Under the pieces are notes generated by a model, which worked only from the letters and a program-made list of their open reading frames with translations, did no database searches and had not been told where the DNA came from. Shown one piece after another: positions 33,258 through 41,621 of a stretch of DNA of 64,000 bases. Position 1 is the first letter of the stretch. Every line of letters begins with the position of its first letter. The stretch is from Haliscomenobacter sp. (lineage in GTDB: Bacteria; Bacteroidota; Bacteroidia; Chitinophagales; Saprospiraceae), in contig JADJHZ010000006.1 of assembly GCA_016707205.1 (NCBI GenBank), forward strand, positions 248,001 through 312,000, written 5' to 3'. The position numbers were made by a program, and so were the translations under genes.

Positions 33258-34661
33258 ATGAAAACGCATTTCTTCCGGGTATCCCTGCTTTCCCTTTTTG
33301 CCTTTTTCTCCTGCTCCGCCTCGGGACAGCTCCGCCTGCCGGCCGTTTTTGGCGACCACATGGTGTTGCAGCAAAAAACCGATGCCCGCATCTGGGGCTG
33401 GGGGAATTCGGGGTCTCCAATAAAAGTGACGGGAAGTTGGAGCAAAGACACGGTAACCGCCAAGGTGGCCAACGACGGGACCTGGCAGCTCAATCTCCCT
33501 ACGCCGGCTGCCGGAGGGCCCTACACCGTAACCCTGCTCAATGACCAGAAGATCGTTCTGGAAGACGTCCTGATTGGAGAAGTCTGGCTTTGCTCCGGTC
33601 AGTCCAACATGGAGTGGAGTGCCAATGCGGGGATTGTCAACGCCGAAGCGGAGGTCAATAACGCCAACCATCCCAATATCCGGTTTTTCCACGTCAGGAG
33701 GGCGGGCAGCGACTACCCGCAAGACGATTGCCATGGGGAATGGGCGGTTTGTTCGCCGGCTACCATGCGCACGTTTAGCTCGGTGGCCTATTTCTTCGCC
33801 CGGCATTTGCAGCAAACCCTCAATGCGCCCGTGGGCCTGATCAATGCCAGTTGGGGCGGAACCCCCGCCGAGGTATGGACGGATAAAAAATTCGTAGAAG
33901 CAGACCCCATGCTCAGCGCCTACGCCTCCAAACTGAAACCATACGACTGGTGGCCCAAAGAACCCGGAAGGCTGTACAACGCCATGATCGCCCCGCTGAC
34001 GCCTCTGAACATCGCGGGCGCGCTTTGGTATCAGGGAGAAAGCAACGTTGGGACCTATCCCGGCTATTCCCGGCTGATGGGTGCGCTGATCCAAAACTGG
34101 AGGGCTGCTTTTGAAAAGGATTTCCCCTTCTATTTCGTGCAAATCGCACCGTATACTTACGGCAACCCCGCCGCCGTCGAAGCGGCCCGGCTGAGGGAAA
34201 TGCAGGCCCAATGCCTGGATGTTCCCAAAACGGGCATGGTTGTCGTCAGCGATCTGGTGGACAACATCAAGGACATCCACCCCCGAAATAAGCAGGACGT
34301 CGGCAAGCGGCTGGCCCATATGGCGCTCGCAGAAAATTACGGCGTCACCGGGCTGGCCTATAAATTCCCATCCTACCAATCGGTCTCCGCAGAAAATAAC
34401 GCCCTGCGCGTCCATCTCAAGGATGCGGAAACCGGACTGATGGTCAAAGCAGGCGAAAAGCCCATGGCATTTGAAATCGCGGGGGCAGACAAAGTCTTCG
34501 TCCCTGCCGAAGCCCGCATCGAAGGCAGCACCCTGGTTGTCTCAGCTAAAAACGTGACCAAACCGGTTGCCGTGCGGTATATGTTCACCAACGACGGGGT
34601 GGGTAACGTGTTCAGCAAGGAAGGGCTGCCGGTGGCGCCGTTCCGGTCGGATGCGTGGTGA
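33258..34661 (+). CDS. sialate O-acetylesterase-like SGNH esterase, secreted
   Basis: 467 residues with signal peptide MKTHFFRVSLLSLFAFFSC. An N-terminal beta domain (LPAVFGDHMVLQQ...WGWG) precedes the SGNH hydrolase core with the nucleophile in CSGQSNMEWS, the Asn block LWYQGESN, and the Asp/His dyad in DIHPRNKQDVGKRLA. Proteins of this type are annotated as sialate 9-O-acetylesterases but several act on acetylated xylan or glucomannan. The neighbouring hemicellulose island makes plant-polysaccharide deacetylation plausible. ATG 33258 is chosen for the signal peptide. It is convergent with the next gene. Confidence 0.87.
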   Translation: MKTHFFRVSLLSLFAFFSCSASGQLRLPAVFGDHMVLQQKTDARIWGWGNSGSPIKVTGSWSKDTVTAKVANDGTWQLNLPTPAAGGPYTVTLLNDQKIVLEDVLIGEVWLCSGQSNMEWSANAGIVNAEAEVNNANHPNIRFFHVRRAGSDYPQDDCHGEWAVCSPATMRTFSSVAYFFARHLQQTLNAPVGLINASWGGTPAEVWTDKKFVEADPMLSAYASKLKPYDWWPKEPGRLYNAMIAPLTPLNIAGALWYQGESNVGTYPGYSRLMGALIQNWRAAFEKDFPFYFVQIAPYTYGNPAAVEAARLREMQAQCLDVPKTGMVVVSDLVDNIKDIHPRNKQDVGKRLAHMALAENYGVTGLAYKFPSYQSVSAENNALRVHLKDAETGLMVKAGEKPMAFEIAGADKVFVPAEARIEGSTLVVSAKNVTKPVAVRYMFTNDGVGNVFSKEGLPVAPFRSDAW

Positions 34662-34666
34662 TTACC

Positions 34667-36034
34667 CTATTTAAGCTGGCTTTTTATCCAGGCGTTGACC
34701 TCCTGCGACAGGTACATGCCCTGTCCGTCGTGGCCCACGCCTTGCACGACGACTTTTTGGCTTTTGTGCACCCCGGCATACCGGGTTTCCAGCCACTGGA
34801 ACACATGTTCGCCCCGCTTGAACCGGCTGGAACCCAACCAGGTTGCTTCGCAATCCGTGGTATTTAACGTCGGATCGGCGCCGGTTCCGTTGCCGAGCAG
34901 ATAGGCGATGTTGCGCTGAAGCAGTCGCGCGTTCAGGGTATCCTTGCTGATGGTATTCACATAAGCCGGGCGGTTGACAAACCCCATTGGCCAATGATTG
35001 AAGCTGGGGCAATTCGCCGGTTGAACAAACTGGCCTTTCCCTTCGTCAAATCGCATATCGTCGGGGTAGTAATAATACTGGGTATTCGCTGCGCCGTAGG
35101 AAAATTTCAACCCGGGGTACTTTGCTTCCAGGCTGTTTACCGCTGCATAAAGCTGGACAAACAAAGCGCCCGAGCTATGCCCGGTGATCAGGATATTTCG
35201 CATTGCCGGAAAATATTTCTTGTCGGCCAGGCGCTCCACCAATTGATCGATGACGCCAAAAGAGCTGACGCTTGCCAACCCGGGCGTCAGGGAGGGCTGC
35301 CCATCCCGCCAGCTCGTAGAAGTCCAATACCACTCCCCTGCCTGGGCTTCGGAACTGTTTTTGAAGTCGGGCGCGATCAAAATGGTATTGTCCTGAAAGC
35401 TGCCTTGCTTCAATGCAGTGGTCAGGTAGGAATAATACAGGTCGGCGTCCCGGTTTTGGCCATGCAATACAAGGACGGCGTGTTGAAGATTCTTCCAGCG
35501 GGCGTCTTCGAGAAAAAGAGGGAAACTGGCGTAAAAGGAAAACCGCCCACCACCCGGCAGGGTAACCGTTTGCAGGCACTCCCCTCCAGCAGAAATACAA
35601 GGCGCCATTTCCATGATCAGCCCCTTTTCCATGGTGGTAAACGAAAGGCTCAGGGGTTTGTCCAACGATTCTCCGTTCTTGCCAATCGCCTGGGCGGCTA
35701 CCTGTAATTGGTAGCCCGTATTGTACTCCAGGGAATCCATCGTAAGAACGGCTTTGGACCCGGCGTTGACGTAGGAGAACTGCAAGGGTACCTTACCGGA
35801 TGCTGCAGTAAGTGAACACGCCGTCAGGAATTTCCCTGGGTCTAACGCGCCGGAAAACGTAAGCTCAATCGTAGGTTTGATCGCTACGTTTTTAGCCCCG
35901 TCCTCCAATTTTTGCCCATTGACTGCTGCCGTCAGCAGGGTCATAGAGGGAACAGGGGGTGCTTCCTTCTGGCAGGAAACGCCCAGCAAGACAAGTATCC
36001 CAAAAGCAGGAAGTATTCTTTTATGGAAACGCAT
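34667..36034 (-). CDS. lipoprotein with Ig-like domain and alpha/beta hydrolase
   Basis: 455 residues; the ATG at 36034 gives a lipoprotein signal (lipobox LLGVSC at about residues 13-18). Residues 30-130 form an SbsA/Big_5-type Ig-like domain (VNGQKLEDGA ... LSLSFTTM), followed by an alpha/beta hydrolase: HAVLVLHGQNRDADLYY as oxyanion region, nucleophile elbow ITGHSSGALF and C-terminal His in GVGHDGQGM. The Ig-like domain is clearly paralogous to the one in the lipoprotein at 37456-39324. Substrate is unknown, presumably an ester. It follows the DctA-type symporter gene on the same strand and overlaps its apparent end. Confidence 0.78.
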   Translation of the reverse strand: MRFHKRILPAFGILVLLGVSCQKEAPPVPSMTLLTAAVNGQKLEDGAKNVAIKPTIELTFSGALDPGKFLTACSLTAASGKVPLQFSYVNAGSKAVLTMDSLEYNTGYQLQVAAQAIGKNGESLDKPLSLSFTTMEKGLIMEMAPCISAGGECLQTVTLPGGGRFSFYASFPLFLEDARWKNLQHAVLVLHGQNRDADLYYSYLTTALKQGSFQDNTILIAPDFKNSSEAQAGEWYWTSTSWRDGQPSLTPGLASVSSFGVIDQLVERLADKKYFPAMRNILITGHSSGALFVQLYAAVNSLEAKYPGLKFSYGAANTQYYYYPDDMRFDEGKGQFVQPANCPSFNHWPMGFVNRPAYVNTISKDTLNARLLQRNIAYLLGNGTGADPTLNTTDCEATWLGSSRFKRGEHVFQWLETRYAGVHKSQKVVVQGVGHDGQGMYLSQEVNAWIKSQLK

Positions 36035-37326
36035 AGGAAACGGATTTTCAGGTTTGTTGCAGTGAGCCCCACAGCAACACACCTATTTTTTTCCACGACC
36101 CGTCTGTATTGGGCCATATCAATTTCGTTCTCGCTTTTGGCAATGACGACGGCGGCAACGGTATTCCCGATGAAGTTGACGATTGCCCTGCCTTCGCTCA
36201 TAAACCGGTCAACGCCAATAATCATTGCCAACCCTTCAATGGGTATGACCTTGATCGCGGTCAGGGTAGAAGCCAGCACCAGAAACCCACTCCCGGTGAC
36301 CCCTGCCGCTCCTTTACTCGTCAGCATCAATACGCCGATAATCGTCAATTGCTGCCCCAAAGAAAGGTCAATTCCAAAAACCTGGGCCAGAAAAATAACG
36401 GCCATACTTAGGTAGATCGTGGTCCCGTCCAGGTTAAAGCTATAACCGGTAGGAACAACAAGCCCTACGACTTCTTTTTCGCATCCGGCGAGCGTAAGTT
36501 TTTCCATCACGGATGGCAGAACCGCTTCACTACTGCTGGAGCCCAACACAATGAAAATTTCCTCTTTGACGTACCCCAGCAACTTCCATAAGCTGATTTT
36601 ATAGAAGGAGCAAACCAGATTGAGCACCACAAAAATGAACAACAGCCCCGTGATATAAAAGGTCAGCATTAAATTTCCGAGCAAAAGCAAAGAACCAAAT
36701 CCAAACTTACCGATGGTATACGCCATCCCGCCGAATGCCCCGAGCGGACTGATTTTCATGATGATGTGCAGAATGTTGAACAAGACCTTATTCAGGCCCT
36801 CAAACGCACTTAGAATACCGCTCCCTGCCTGGCCCATTTTCTTTAATCCAATGGCAAAGAGGATGCTGAAAAAAAGCACCTGGAGGATGTCGCCCTTGGC
36901 AAAAGCATCCACCACATTAGAAGGTACAATATGCGAGAAAAACTCCCCCCAGTTGATCTGGCTGGCTTGTTCGGTATATTTGGCCACCTGGCCATTGGTT
37001 TCAAAACCTTCCGTAGACACGCCTACTCCAGGCTTGACGGTGTTCGCCACGATTAGTCCGATGATCAGCGCCAGGGTCGTAACCAGCTCAAAATAAATCA
37101 ACGCTTTCAACCCGACGCGCCCCACCTTGCCCAAATTTCCCGCCCCCGCTATTCCGGATACGATGGTCAGGAAAATGACCGGCGCAATGACCATCCGGAT
37201 CATATTGATGAAGGTATCGCTGATCAGCTTGGCTGCGCCGGCAAAGCCCGGAAACAGCCATCCGGTAAGGATACCCAGAACGATGCCCAGAAGGACCTGG
37301 ACATAAAGGATTTTAAAATACTTCAT
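35941..37326 (-). CDS. DctA/GltP-type Na+(H+)-dicarboxylate symporter, C-terminus probably misread
   Basis: A multi-pass transporter of the dicarboxylate/amino-acid:cation symporter family. It starts MKYFKILYVQVLLGIVLG at 37326 and includes the re-entrant loop signature GSSSSEAVLPSVMEKL, SFNLDGTTIYLSMAVIFLAQ, and SKGAAGVTGSGFLVLASTL and IIGVDRFMSEGRAIVNFIGN with the ligand-binding Asp and Arg. The open frame runs on to 35941 and overlaps the next gene by 94 bases. With eight instead of seven A residues (minus strand) at 36086-36092 the protein would end RRVVEKK followed by TAG at 36083-36085, which is where the family normally ends. C4-dicarboxylates, aspartate or glutamate are the likely cargo. 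Confidence 0.85.
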   Translation of the reverse strand: MKYFKILYVQVLLGIVLGILTGWLFPGFAGAAKLISDTFINMIRMVIAPVIFLTIVSGIAGAGNLGKVGRVGLKALIYFELVTTLALIIGLIVANTVKPGVGVSTEGFETNGQVAKYTEQASQINWGEFFSHIVPSNVVDAFAKGDILQVLFFSILFAIGLKKMGQAGSGILSAFEGLNKVLFNILHIIMKISPLGAFGGMAYTIGKFGFGSLLLLGNLMLTFYITGLLFIFVVLNLVCSFYKISLWKLLGYVKEEIFIVLGSSSSEAVLPSVMEKLTLAGCEKEVVGLVVPTGYSFNLDGTTIYLSMAVIFLAQVFGIDLSLGQQLTIIGVLMLTSKGAAGVTGSGFLVLASTLTAIKVIPIEGLAMIIGVDRFMSEGRAIVNFIGNTVAAVVIAKSENEIDMAQYRRVVEKNRCVAVGLTATNLKIRFLCVSIKEYFLLLGYLSCWAFPARRKHPLFPL

Positions 37327-37370
37327 CTGGAAACGCATTGAGAAATGCAGGGAATTGCGGACAAAAGGAA

Positions 37371-37449
37371 AAAGAAAGCCGGGATTTTTCTCAAAAGGAT
37401 ATTTTTGCACGCTTGCGAAAAAAACACCCTTTTAAAACCAATCCCGGCC
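37371..37449 (-). terminator. extended hairpin terminator between lipoprotein and symporter genes
   Basis: On the minus strand GCCGGGATT pairs with AATCCCGGC, enclosing AAAAGG/CCTTTT and an inner A/T-rich stem, and is followed by TTTCTTTTT. The stacked stem plus U-run fits a rho-independent terminator. It would separate the SusC-SusD transcript from the symporter gene. Confidence 0.55.
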
Positions 37450-37455
37450 TTCCCA

Positions 37456-38526
37456 TCAAAGCTTGGATCCATCCACCCGGGTTCCCGGCGAGTAGGCCAG
37501 AGCCCCATTGGCGGTTTTGTGCAGGACAAACCCTCCGGTAATGTCCGGCGAGCGGGTCACGGATTGGTCAATGCCAAAGTTGATCCCTGCAGCGTCGGTT
37601 GCGGAATTAAAGGTCAGGAACACGTTGCCGTTTTTATCCTTGATCGTAATCACATCGCTGGCGTTCGACAGGTTCATATCGCCCGTCGTTGTAACGCCCG
37701 TTTGGGCCCCTCCAAAAGCGCCGGTTGGCGTCCCTCCGCCAAACAACACGTACACTCCTTTGGGCGGAACCACGGTATTGGCAGGGAAAACGTGCCGGGG
37801 GGTGTTTGCCGCCAGACCGGTTTCATCAAAGAGGGTGAACCCGCTTAAGTCTACCGCAATTTTCTGGTCATTGTAAAATTCGATGAACTCATCGGCAGAA
37901 GGACTACGGGTTCCGTCGCCGTTGGCATCCCCTGCGAGGTCGTTCGGCGGATCGAACAAGACCTCGTTGACGATAAAGCCTTTCCCTGGCGGCTCAGCAG
38001 CAGCGAAAGGCTGGCCGCTGGTTTTGGTACCGGGAGAATAGGCCAGCGCAGGATTGGCGTCTGTATGGGCTGCATAAGGACCGTTTATGTCTGGCGAACG
38101 GGTAATGGATTTGTTGGCATTGAAGTCCAGTCCGGCCCCGTCCGTAGCCGTGCTAAACGTAAGGAAGACCTTCCCGTCCCGGTCCTTAATGATGGCCATG
38201 TCTCCCGCGTTATTCAGATTGAGGTTGGACGTGGTCGCTACGCCTGTCTGAGCAGTCCCAAAATCCCCTGTAGGTCTTCCTCCTCCGAAAAGGACGTATA
38301 CCCCGCCAGGAGGCACTTTGGTATTGGCAGGGAAAACATGCCGGGGCGTATTGGTCGCCAGGTTGGTTTCATCAAACACGGTGAAGCCGCTTAAATCAAC
38401 CTCCTTATTGGAATCGTTGATGAATTCGATGAACTCGTCCTCCGAAGGAGAGCGGGTTCCATCCCGGTTGGCATCGCCGGCGAGGCCATCCGGCGGATCA
38501 AACAGGATTTCGTTGATAATAAAGCC
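37456..38526 (-). repeat. intragenic tandem duplication of the lamin-tail domain
   Basis: Two adjacent units (37981-38526 and 37456-37980) encode 182- and 174-residue versions of the same domain, highly similar throughout. A recent in-frame duplication is the simplest reading. Such repeats are also prone to assembly collapse. Confidence 0.75.
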
Positions 38527-39324
38527 CTGGTCGGCAATCCCGTCTCCATTGCTATCGATATCGTCGTCCAAAATCCCTAGCGTCACCACTTGCGGGGTAA
38601 GCTCAACCGCATTGACGATACTGGAAATACGCACGATGACCGTCTCTTCTCCTTCGGTGGTATTATCCTGAACCGAGGTAATCGTCATCGTCCCGGTTTT
38701 GCTTCCCACAGGAATGCTAATACTGGTTGCACTGGCTTTAAAATCCGAACCGGTCGCAGTTCCTTCAAATGCCAGGTTGACCGTCACCGGTTCTGTGGCG
38801 TCTTCGCTCAACGTCGCAGTAACCGTGGAAATACCCGCAGCTTCCGCTAGTTTAAGCACATCGGCAGAAAGCGCAACGTTGGCAGGCACAAAGGCTTTGG
38901 TAGTGAACTTATACACGAACGGCGTCTTGAGTTCTTCGTCCCCGTTCCCGAATTTGCCCGGATTTACCGAAATGGTATAGGCGGTTTCATATCCCAACCG
39001 CGTTTTGTTGGTCAGGGTAATCGTCGAATTGGTATTCGAATAGGCGATGTCGAACGCTACCGCGCCCGAAGGCCCTGTAAACGACAAGGCTTCCTGAAGT
39101 TTGGCCGTGTTGAGGGTATGGGAAAAGACGATTTCGATACTTACCTTGGTATCGATCCCGGTAGCCCCGCTGGCTACTTTCTGTCCATTAAGGGTTTGCT
39201 GCAAGACGTAGATGGTGCTGTAGTCGATATCCAACTCGTCTTTGGAACAGGTAAACGCCAGCAGGGACAGGAAGAGGGCCCCGGCATACCTGGCTAAGAT
39301 GGAACGATTAAACAAGCCTTTCAT
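37456..39324 (-). CDS. surface lipoprotein with Ig-like, Calx-beta and two lamin-tail domains
   Basis: 622 residues; the ATG at 39324 gives lipobox LLAFTC. Domains in order: SbsA/Big_5 Ig-like (about 30-140, LNGQKVASGA...FVYKFTTK), Calx-beta (about 145-250, ending VVTLGILDDDID), a Ca-binding-like DSNGDGIADQG linker, then two lamin-tail domains, each starting GFI[IV]NE[IV]LFDPP and containing DANxDGTRSP, DEFIEF and PRHVFPANT. The pieces suggest a surface adhesion or display protein with calcium sites and no obvious catalytic residues. It is downstream of the SGNH hydrolase in the SusC/SusD block. Confidence 0.82.
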   Translation of the reverse strand: MKGLFNRSILARYAGALFLSLLAFTCSKDELDIDYSTIYVLQQTLNGQKVASGATGIDTKVSIEIVFSHTLNTAKLQEALSFTGPSGAVAFDIAYSNTNSTITLTNKTRLGYETAYTISVNPGKFGNGDEELKTPFVYKFTTKAFVPANVALSADVLKLAEAAGISTVTATLSEDATEPVTVNLAFEGTATGSDFKASATSISIPVGSKTGTMTITSVQDNTTEGEETVIVRISSIVNAVELTPQVVTLGILDDDIDSNGDGIADQGFIINEILFDPPDGLAGDANRDGTRSPSEDEFIEFINDSNKEVDLSGFTVFDETNLATNTPRHVFPANTKVPPGGVYVLFGGGRPTGDFGTAQTGVATTSNLNLNNAGDMAIIKDRDGKVFLTFSTATDGAGLDFNANKSITRSPDINGPYAAHTDANPALAYSPGTKTSGQPFAAAEPPGKGFIVNEVLFDPPNDLAGDANGDGTRSPSADEFIEFYNDQKIAVDLSGFTLFDETGLAANTPRHVFPANTVVPPKGVYVLFGGGTPTGAFGGAQTGVTTTGDMNLSNASDVITIKDKNGNVFLTFNSATDAAGINFGIDQSVTRSPDITGGFVLHKTANGALAYSPGTRVDGSKL

Positions 39325-39383
39325 ATGTTCTTTTTTTTCGTGTTTGAGCAAAAACCCGGATGCGTTTTTGCGAAAAAATGGCA

Positions 39384-40166
39384 TCAATTCTTTGGCGTTT
39401 TTCCTTTAAAGGGTGGGAGGTCGGATTCGTCGACCAACTGCCGGAAAAAGGCGGCATCCTCCTCGGCAAGGATAGACAGGTACAGATTTTCTCCGTATTG
39501 GTCCTTGGTTTGCAAGCGATTCGGTATGGAGGCAACTTTCTGTCCGGTTAGCTTTTTAAAAAAGATCAGTCCGATCAGGAACGTAGCCTCTGGAGAGGGA
39601 TGTTTGTCGTCTGAATACATATCCAGGTCGGGCCTAAGCCGACGCACTTCGCTCCAAATGGGCCCCACCGGGACCATATCCGTTCCGGTTTCCGCGCCGA
39701 GGCGGGTATATCCTTCGGTAATAGCCGGCTGCTGGAGCGGGTTGGAGTGGTAAGCCCAGGTAAGGAAAAGCAGAGGTTCTGCTCCGGATGCCCGGACTGC
39801 CGCAATCCATTTTTTTCCGAAGTCATCAAATTGAACCGGCTGGTCGATGGCGCCGGTGCTATGGTTCTGGAGTACGACGACGTCCCATTTGCTCTCCTTG
39901 ACCATCGCCTGGGTGGAAAGTCCTTTTTCTCCCTTCCAGTGCTGTTCCCAGGTAGCGCCGCTGGCAGTCGATTGCCGGATACGCATGGGGATTCCCTGGG
40001 TAGCCGCCATAGCGCCAACCACTTGCGGGAGATTCCAGTAGAAGGTGAAGCTGTTGCCCACGAACAGGACATCCAGGGTATCCTTCGGCTGGGAATACCC
40101 CCAATGAGGGAGAAACGCGATCGCAGCCAAAAGGAAAAAGCACCGGGAAGAAGGGAATCGCTTCAT
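39384..40166 (-). CDS. SGNH/GDSL-like hydrolase (DUF4886-type), secreted
   Basis: 260 residues with signal peptide ending HWGYSQ. Block I is VLFVGNSFTFYWN with the nucleophile Ser; the catalytic Asp/His pair is in SDDKHPSPEATFLI near residue 200. The family contains esterases and acylhydrolases, often DUF4886. It starts 2 bases after the SusD stop, so it is part of the same transcript, and probably acts on an ester bond of the imported ligand (inference). Confidence 0.78.
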   Translation of the reverse strand: MKRFPSSRCFFLLAAIAFLPHWGYSQPKDTLDVLFVGNSFTFYWNLPQVVGAMAATQGIPMRIRQSTASGATWEQHWKGEKGLSTQAMVKESKWDVVVLQNHSTGAIDQPVQFDDFGKKWIAAVRASGAEPLLFLTWAYHSNPLQQPAITEGYTRLGAETGTDMVPVGPIWSEVRRLRPDLDMYSDDKHPSPEATFLIGLIFFKKLTGQKVASIPNRLQTKDQYGENLYLSILAEEDAAFFRQLVDESDLPPFKGKTPKN

Positions 40167-40168
40167 AA

Positions 40169-41593
40169 TTACTTGTTTACTGCAGTTACGTCAAACAATC
40201 CCGGAATAGGCTTAGGCACGTTGATATTCCGGTCGACCTCCGATTGCGGATACAGGAAACGCTGAGGGAGCAGATTGCCTTTATTCGGAATGACTTTCAC
40301 CCGAACGGCCGCTTCCTTTCCCGTCCGGCGGGTATCGTTAAATCCTTCGATCTGGCCGAAGAACGTCACATAACGTTCTTCCAGGATTTCCCGCAACAAC
40401 GCGTTGTCGGCGCTGAGGTTATCCGGATTTTCGATGCCTCCGGGAGCAAAATCCGCTGCGGTATACCCATCGTATTTCAGCTGGGTCAAATTGGGTTTGG
40501 TCAGGTAACCGCCCGTTGCCATGAATGCCCGGAACGCGTTGAGGCGTTGCAGGCCAACGGCAAACCCCTGAGACCGGAAACCGGCTTCTGCCAGAATCAG
40601 CAGGTTTTCCTGGTAGGTCACCATAGCAGAGGGGGCGGTTTGAGCGGCGTACTTATCCGCCAGGGTATTGGGTTGAACGCCGACGTTGGTCGTGCGGAAG
40701 AGGAAATCGTAGCGCGCCCGTTCGTCTGTTTTGGCATTTCCGCGGTAGTTTTGCGGGATTGGATTGACCGCCGCGTTGGCCTGGATAAGGCTGGCCATGA
40801 AATTGGACGTTTTAAGATCTGCAGCCCGAACGTTGATCGCAAAGAACAGATAATTCAGATTGGACTCATCCAATCCCGTCCCGTGGGAAGAATACAGACT
40901 GTTTTTAAAAGCGCTTATTCCTTTGCTTGCCGCTGTAAACGCGGCGGGGTAATCGCGGGTGTGCATATAATACCGGGCTTTCAGCGTATACGCTACCTCC
41001 TTCCAGGGCGCTGGATTTCCATCGAAATAAATCTCCGCGCCGGCAGCGGGCCTGCCGGTTCCGCTTTCCAGGTTAACGATAGCCTGGTCCAGCAGAGATT
41101 GAAGCTTCCCGTAGATGGAAACCTGATCCTCATATGCCGGGTGCTCGATCTCGATCTTTGCCGCTTCTTCAAAAGGAACATCCCCGTAAAGGGAAGTCAC
41201 CGTTCCGATGATCTGAGCCTGAAGCACCTGAAGTATCCCTTTGGTAATGGGGCCAATCGCTTCCGCTTCGGCGGCTTTTCCCGCTTCAACAGCGTTTCGG
41301 TAAGCGTCGATATAGGCGTCTGACCATTGCGGATCGAAATTGGCGGTCGTGAGGTTGTATTCGCTAAACCCCAGGTGCTGCCGGTCAATTCCCGTATAAT
41401 ACCCACAAAAAATTCCCGCCTTACGGGCGGTTTCTCCGGTTTGTAAAATGATGTTGCCCACTTCGGCGCCAGTGAGGATGTACTGATAGGAAGCACTGGT
41501 CGGGTTGTTGGGATCCTGATTAATTCCTTCGACGAGATCGCTGCAGGAAAACCCCAGAAAAAGAAGCGCCGCGGTTATGATAAATGGTTTCAT
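40169..41593 (-). CDS. SusD/RagB-family nutrient-binding outer-membrane lipoprotein
   Basis: A 474-residue lipoprotein (lipobox LFLGFSC, then SDLVEGINQDPNNPT). The sequence YQYILTGAEVGNIILQTGE, LYGDVPFEEA and the C-terminal ILEERYVTFFGQIEGFNDTRR are typical of the SusD-like_2 (PF12771-type) branch rather than classical starch SusD. It caps the SusC-type receptor encoded 28 bases upstream and captures ligand at the cell surface. This branch is not tied to any one glycan. Confidence 0.9.
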   Translation of the reverse strand: MKPFIITAALLFLGFSCSDLVEGINQDPNNPTSASYQYILTGAEVGNIILQTGETARKAGIFCGYYTGIDRQHLGFSEYNLTTANFDPQWSDAYIDAYRNAVEAGKAAEAEAIGPITKGILQVLQAQIIGTVTSLYGDVPFEEAAKIEIEHPAYEDQVSIYGKLQSLLDQAIVNLESGTGRPAAGAEIYFDGNPAPWKEVAYTLKARYYMHTRDYPAAFTAASKGISAFKNSLYSSHGTGLDESNLNYLFFAINVRAADLKTSNFMASLIQANAAVNPIPQNYRGNAKTDERARYDFLFRTTNVGVQPNTLADKYAAQTAPSAMVTYQENLLILAEAGFRSQGFAVGLQRLNAFRAFMATGGYLTKPNLTQLKYDGYTAADFAPGGIENPDNLSADNALLREILEERYVTFFGQIEGFNDTRRTGKEAAVRVKVIPNKGNLLPQRFLYPQSEVDRNINVPKPIPGLFDVTAVNK

Positions 41594-41621
41594 AAAGAAT
41601 CAGATTGATGCATTAAGCGAA

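Noticed and set aside
33234..34415. Long minus-strand frame opposite the acetylesterase gene (and similar ones opposite other CAZyme genes)
   Set aside because: Antisense shadow of a well-supported gene; residue composition is atypical and no family pattern is seen.
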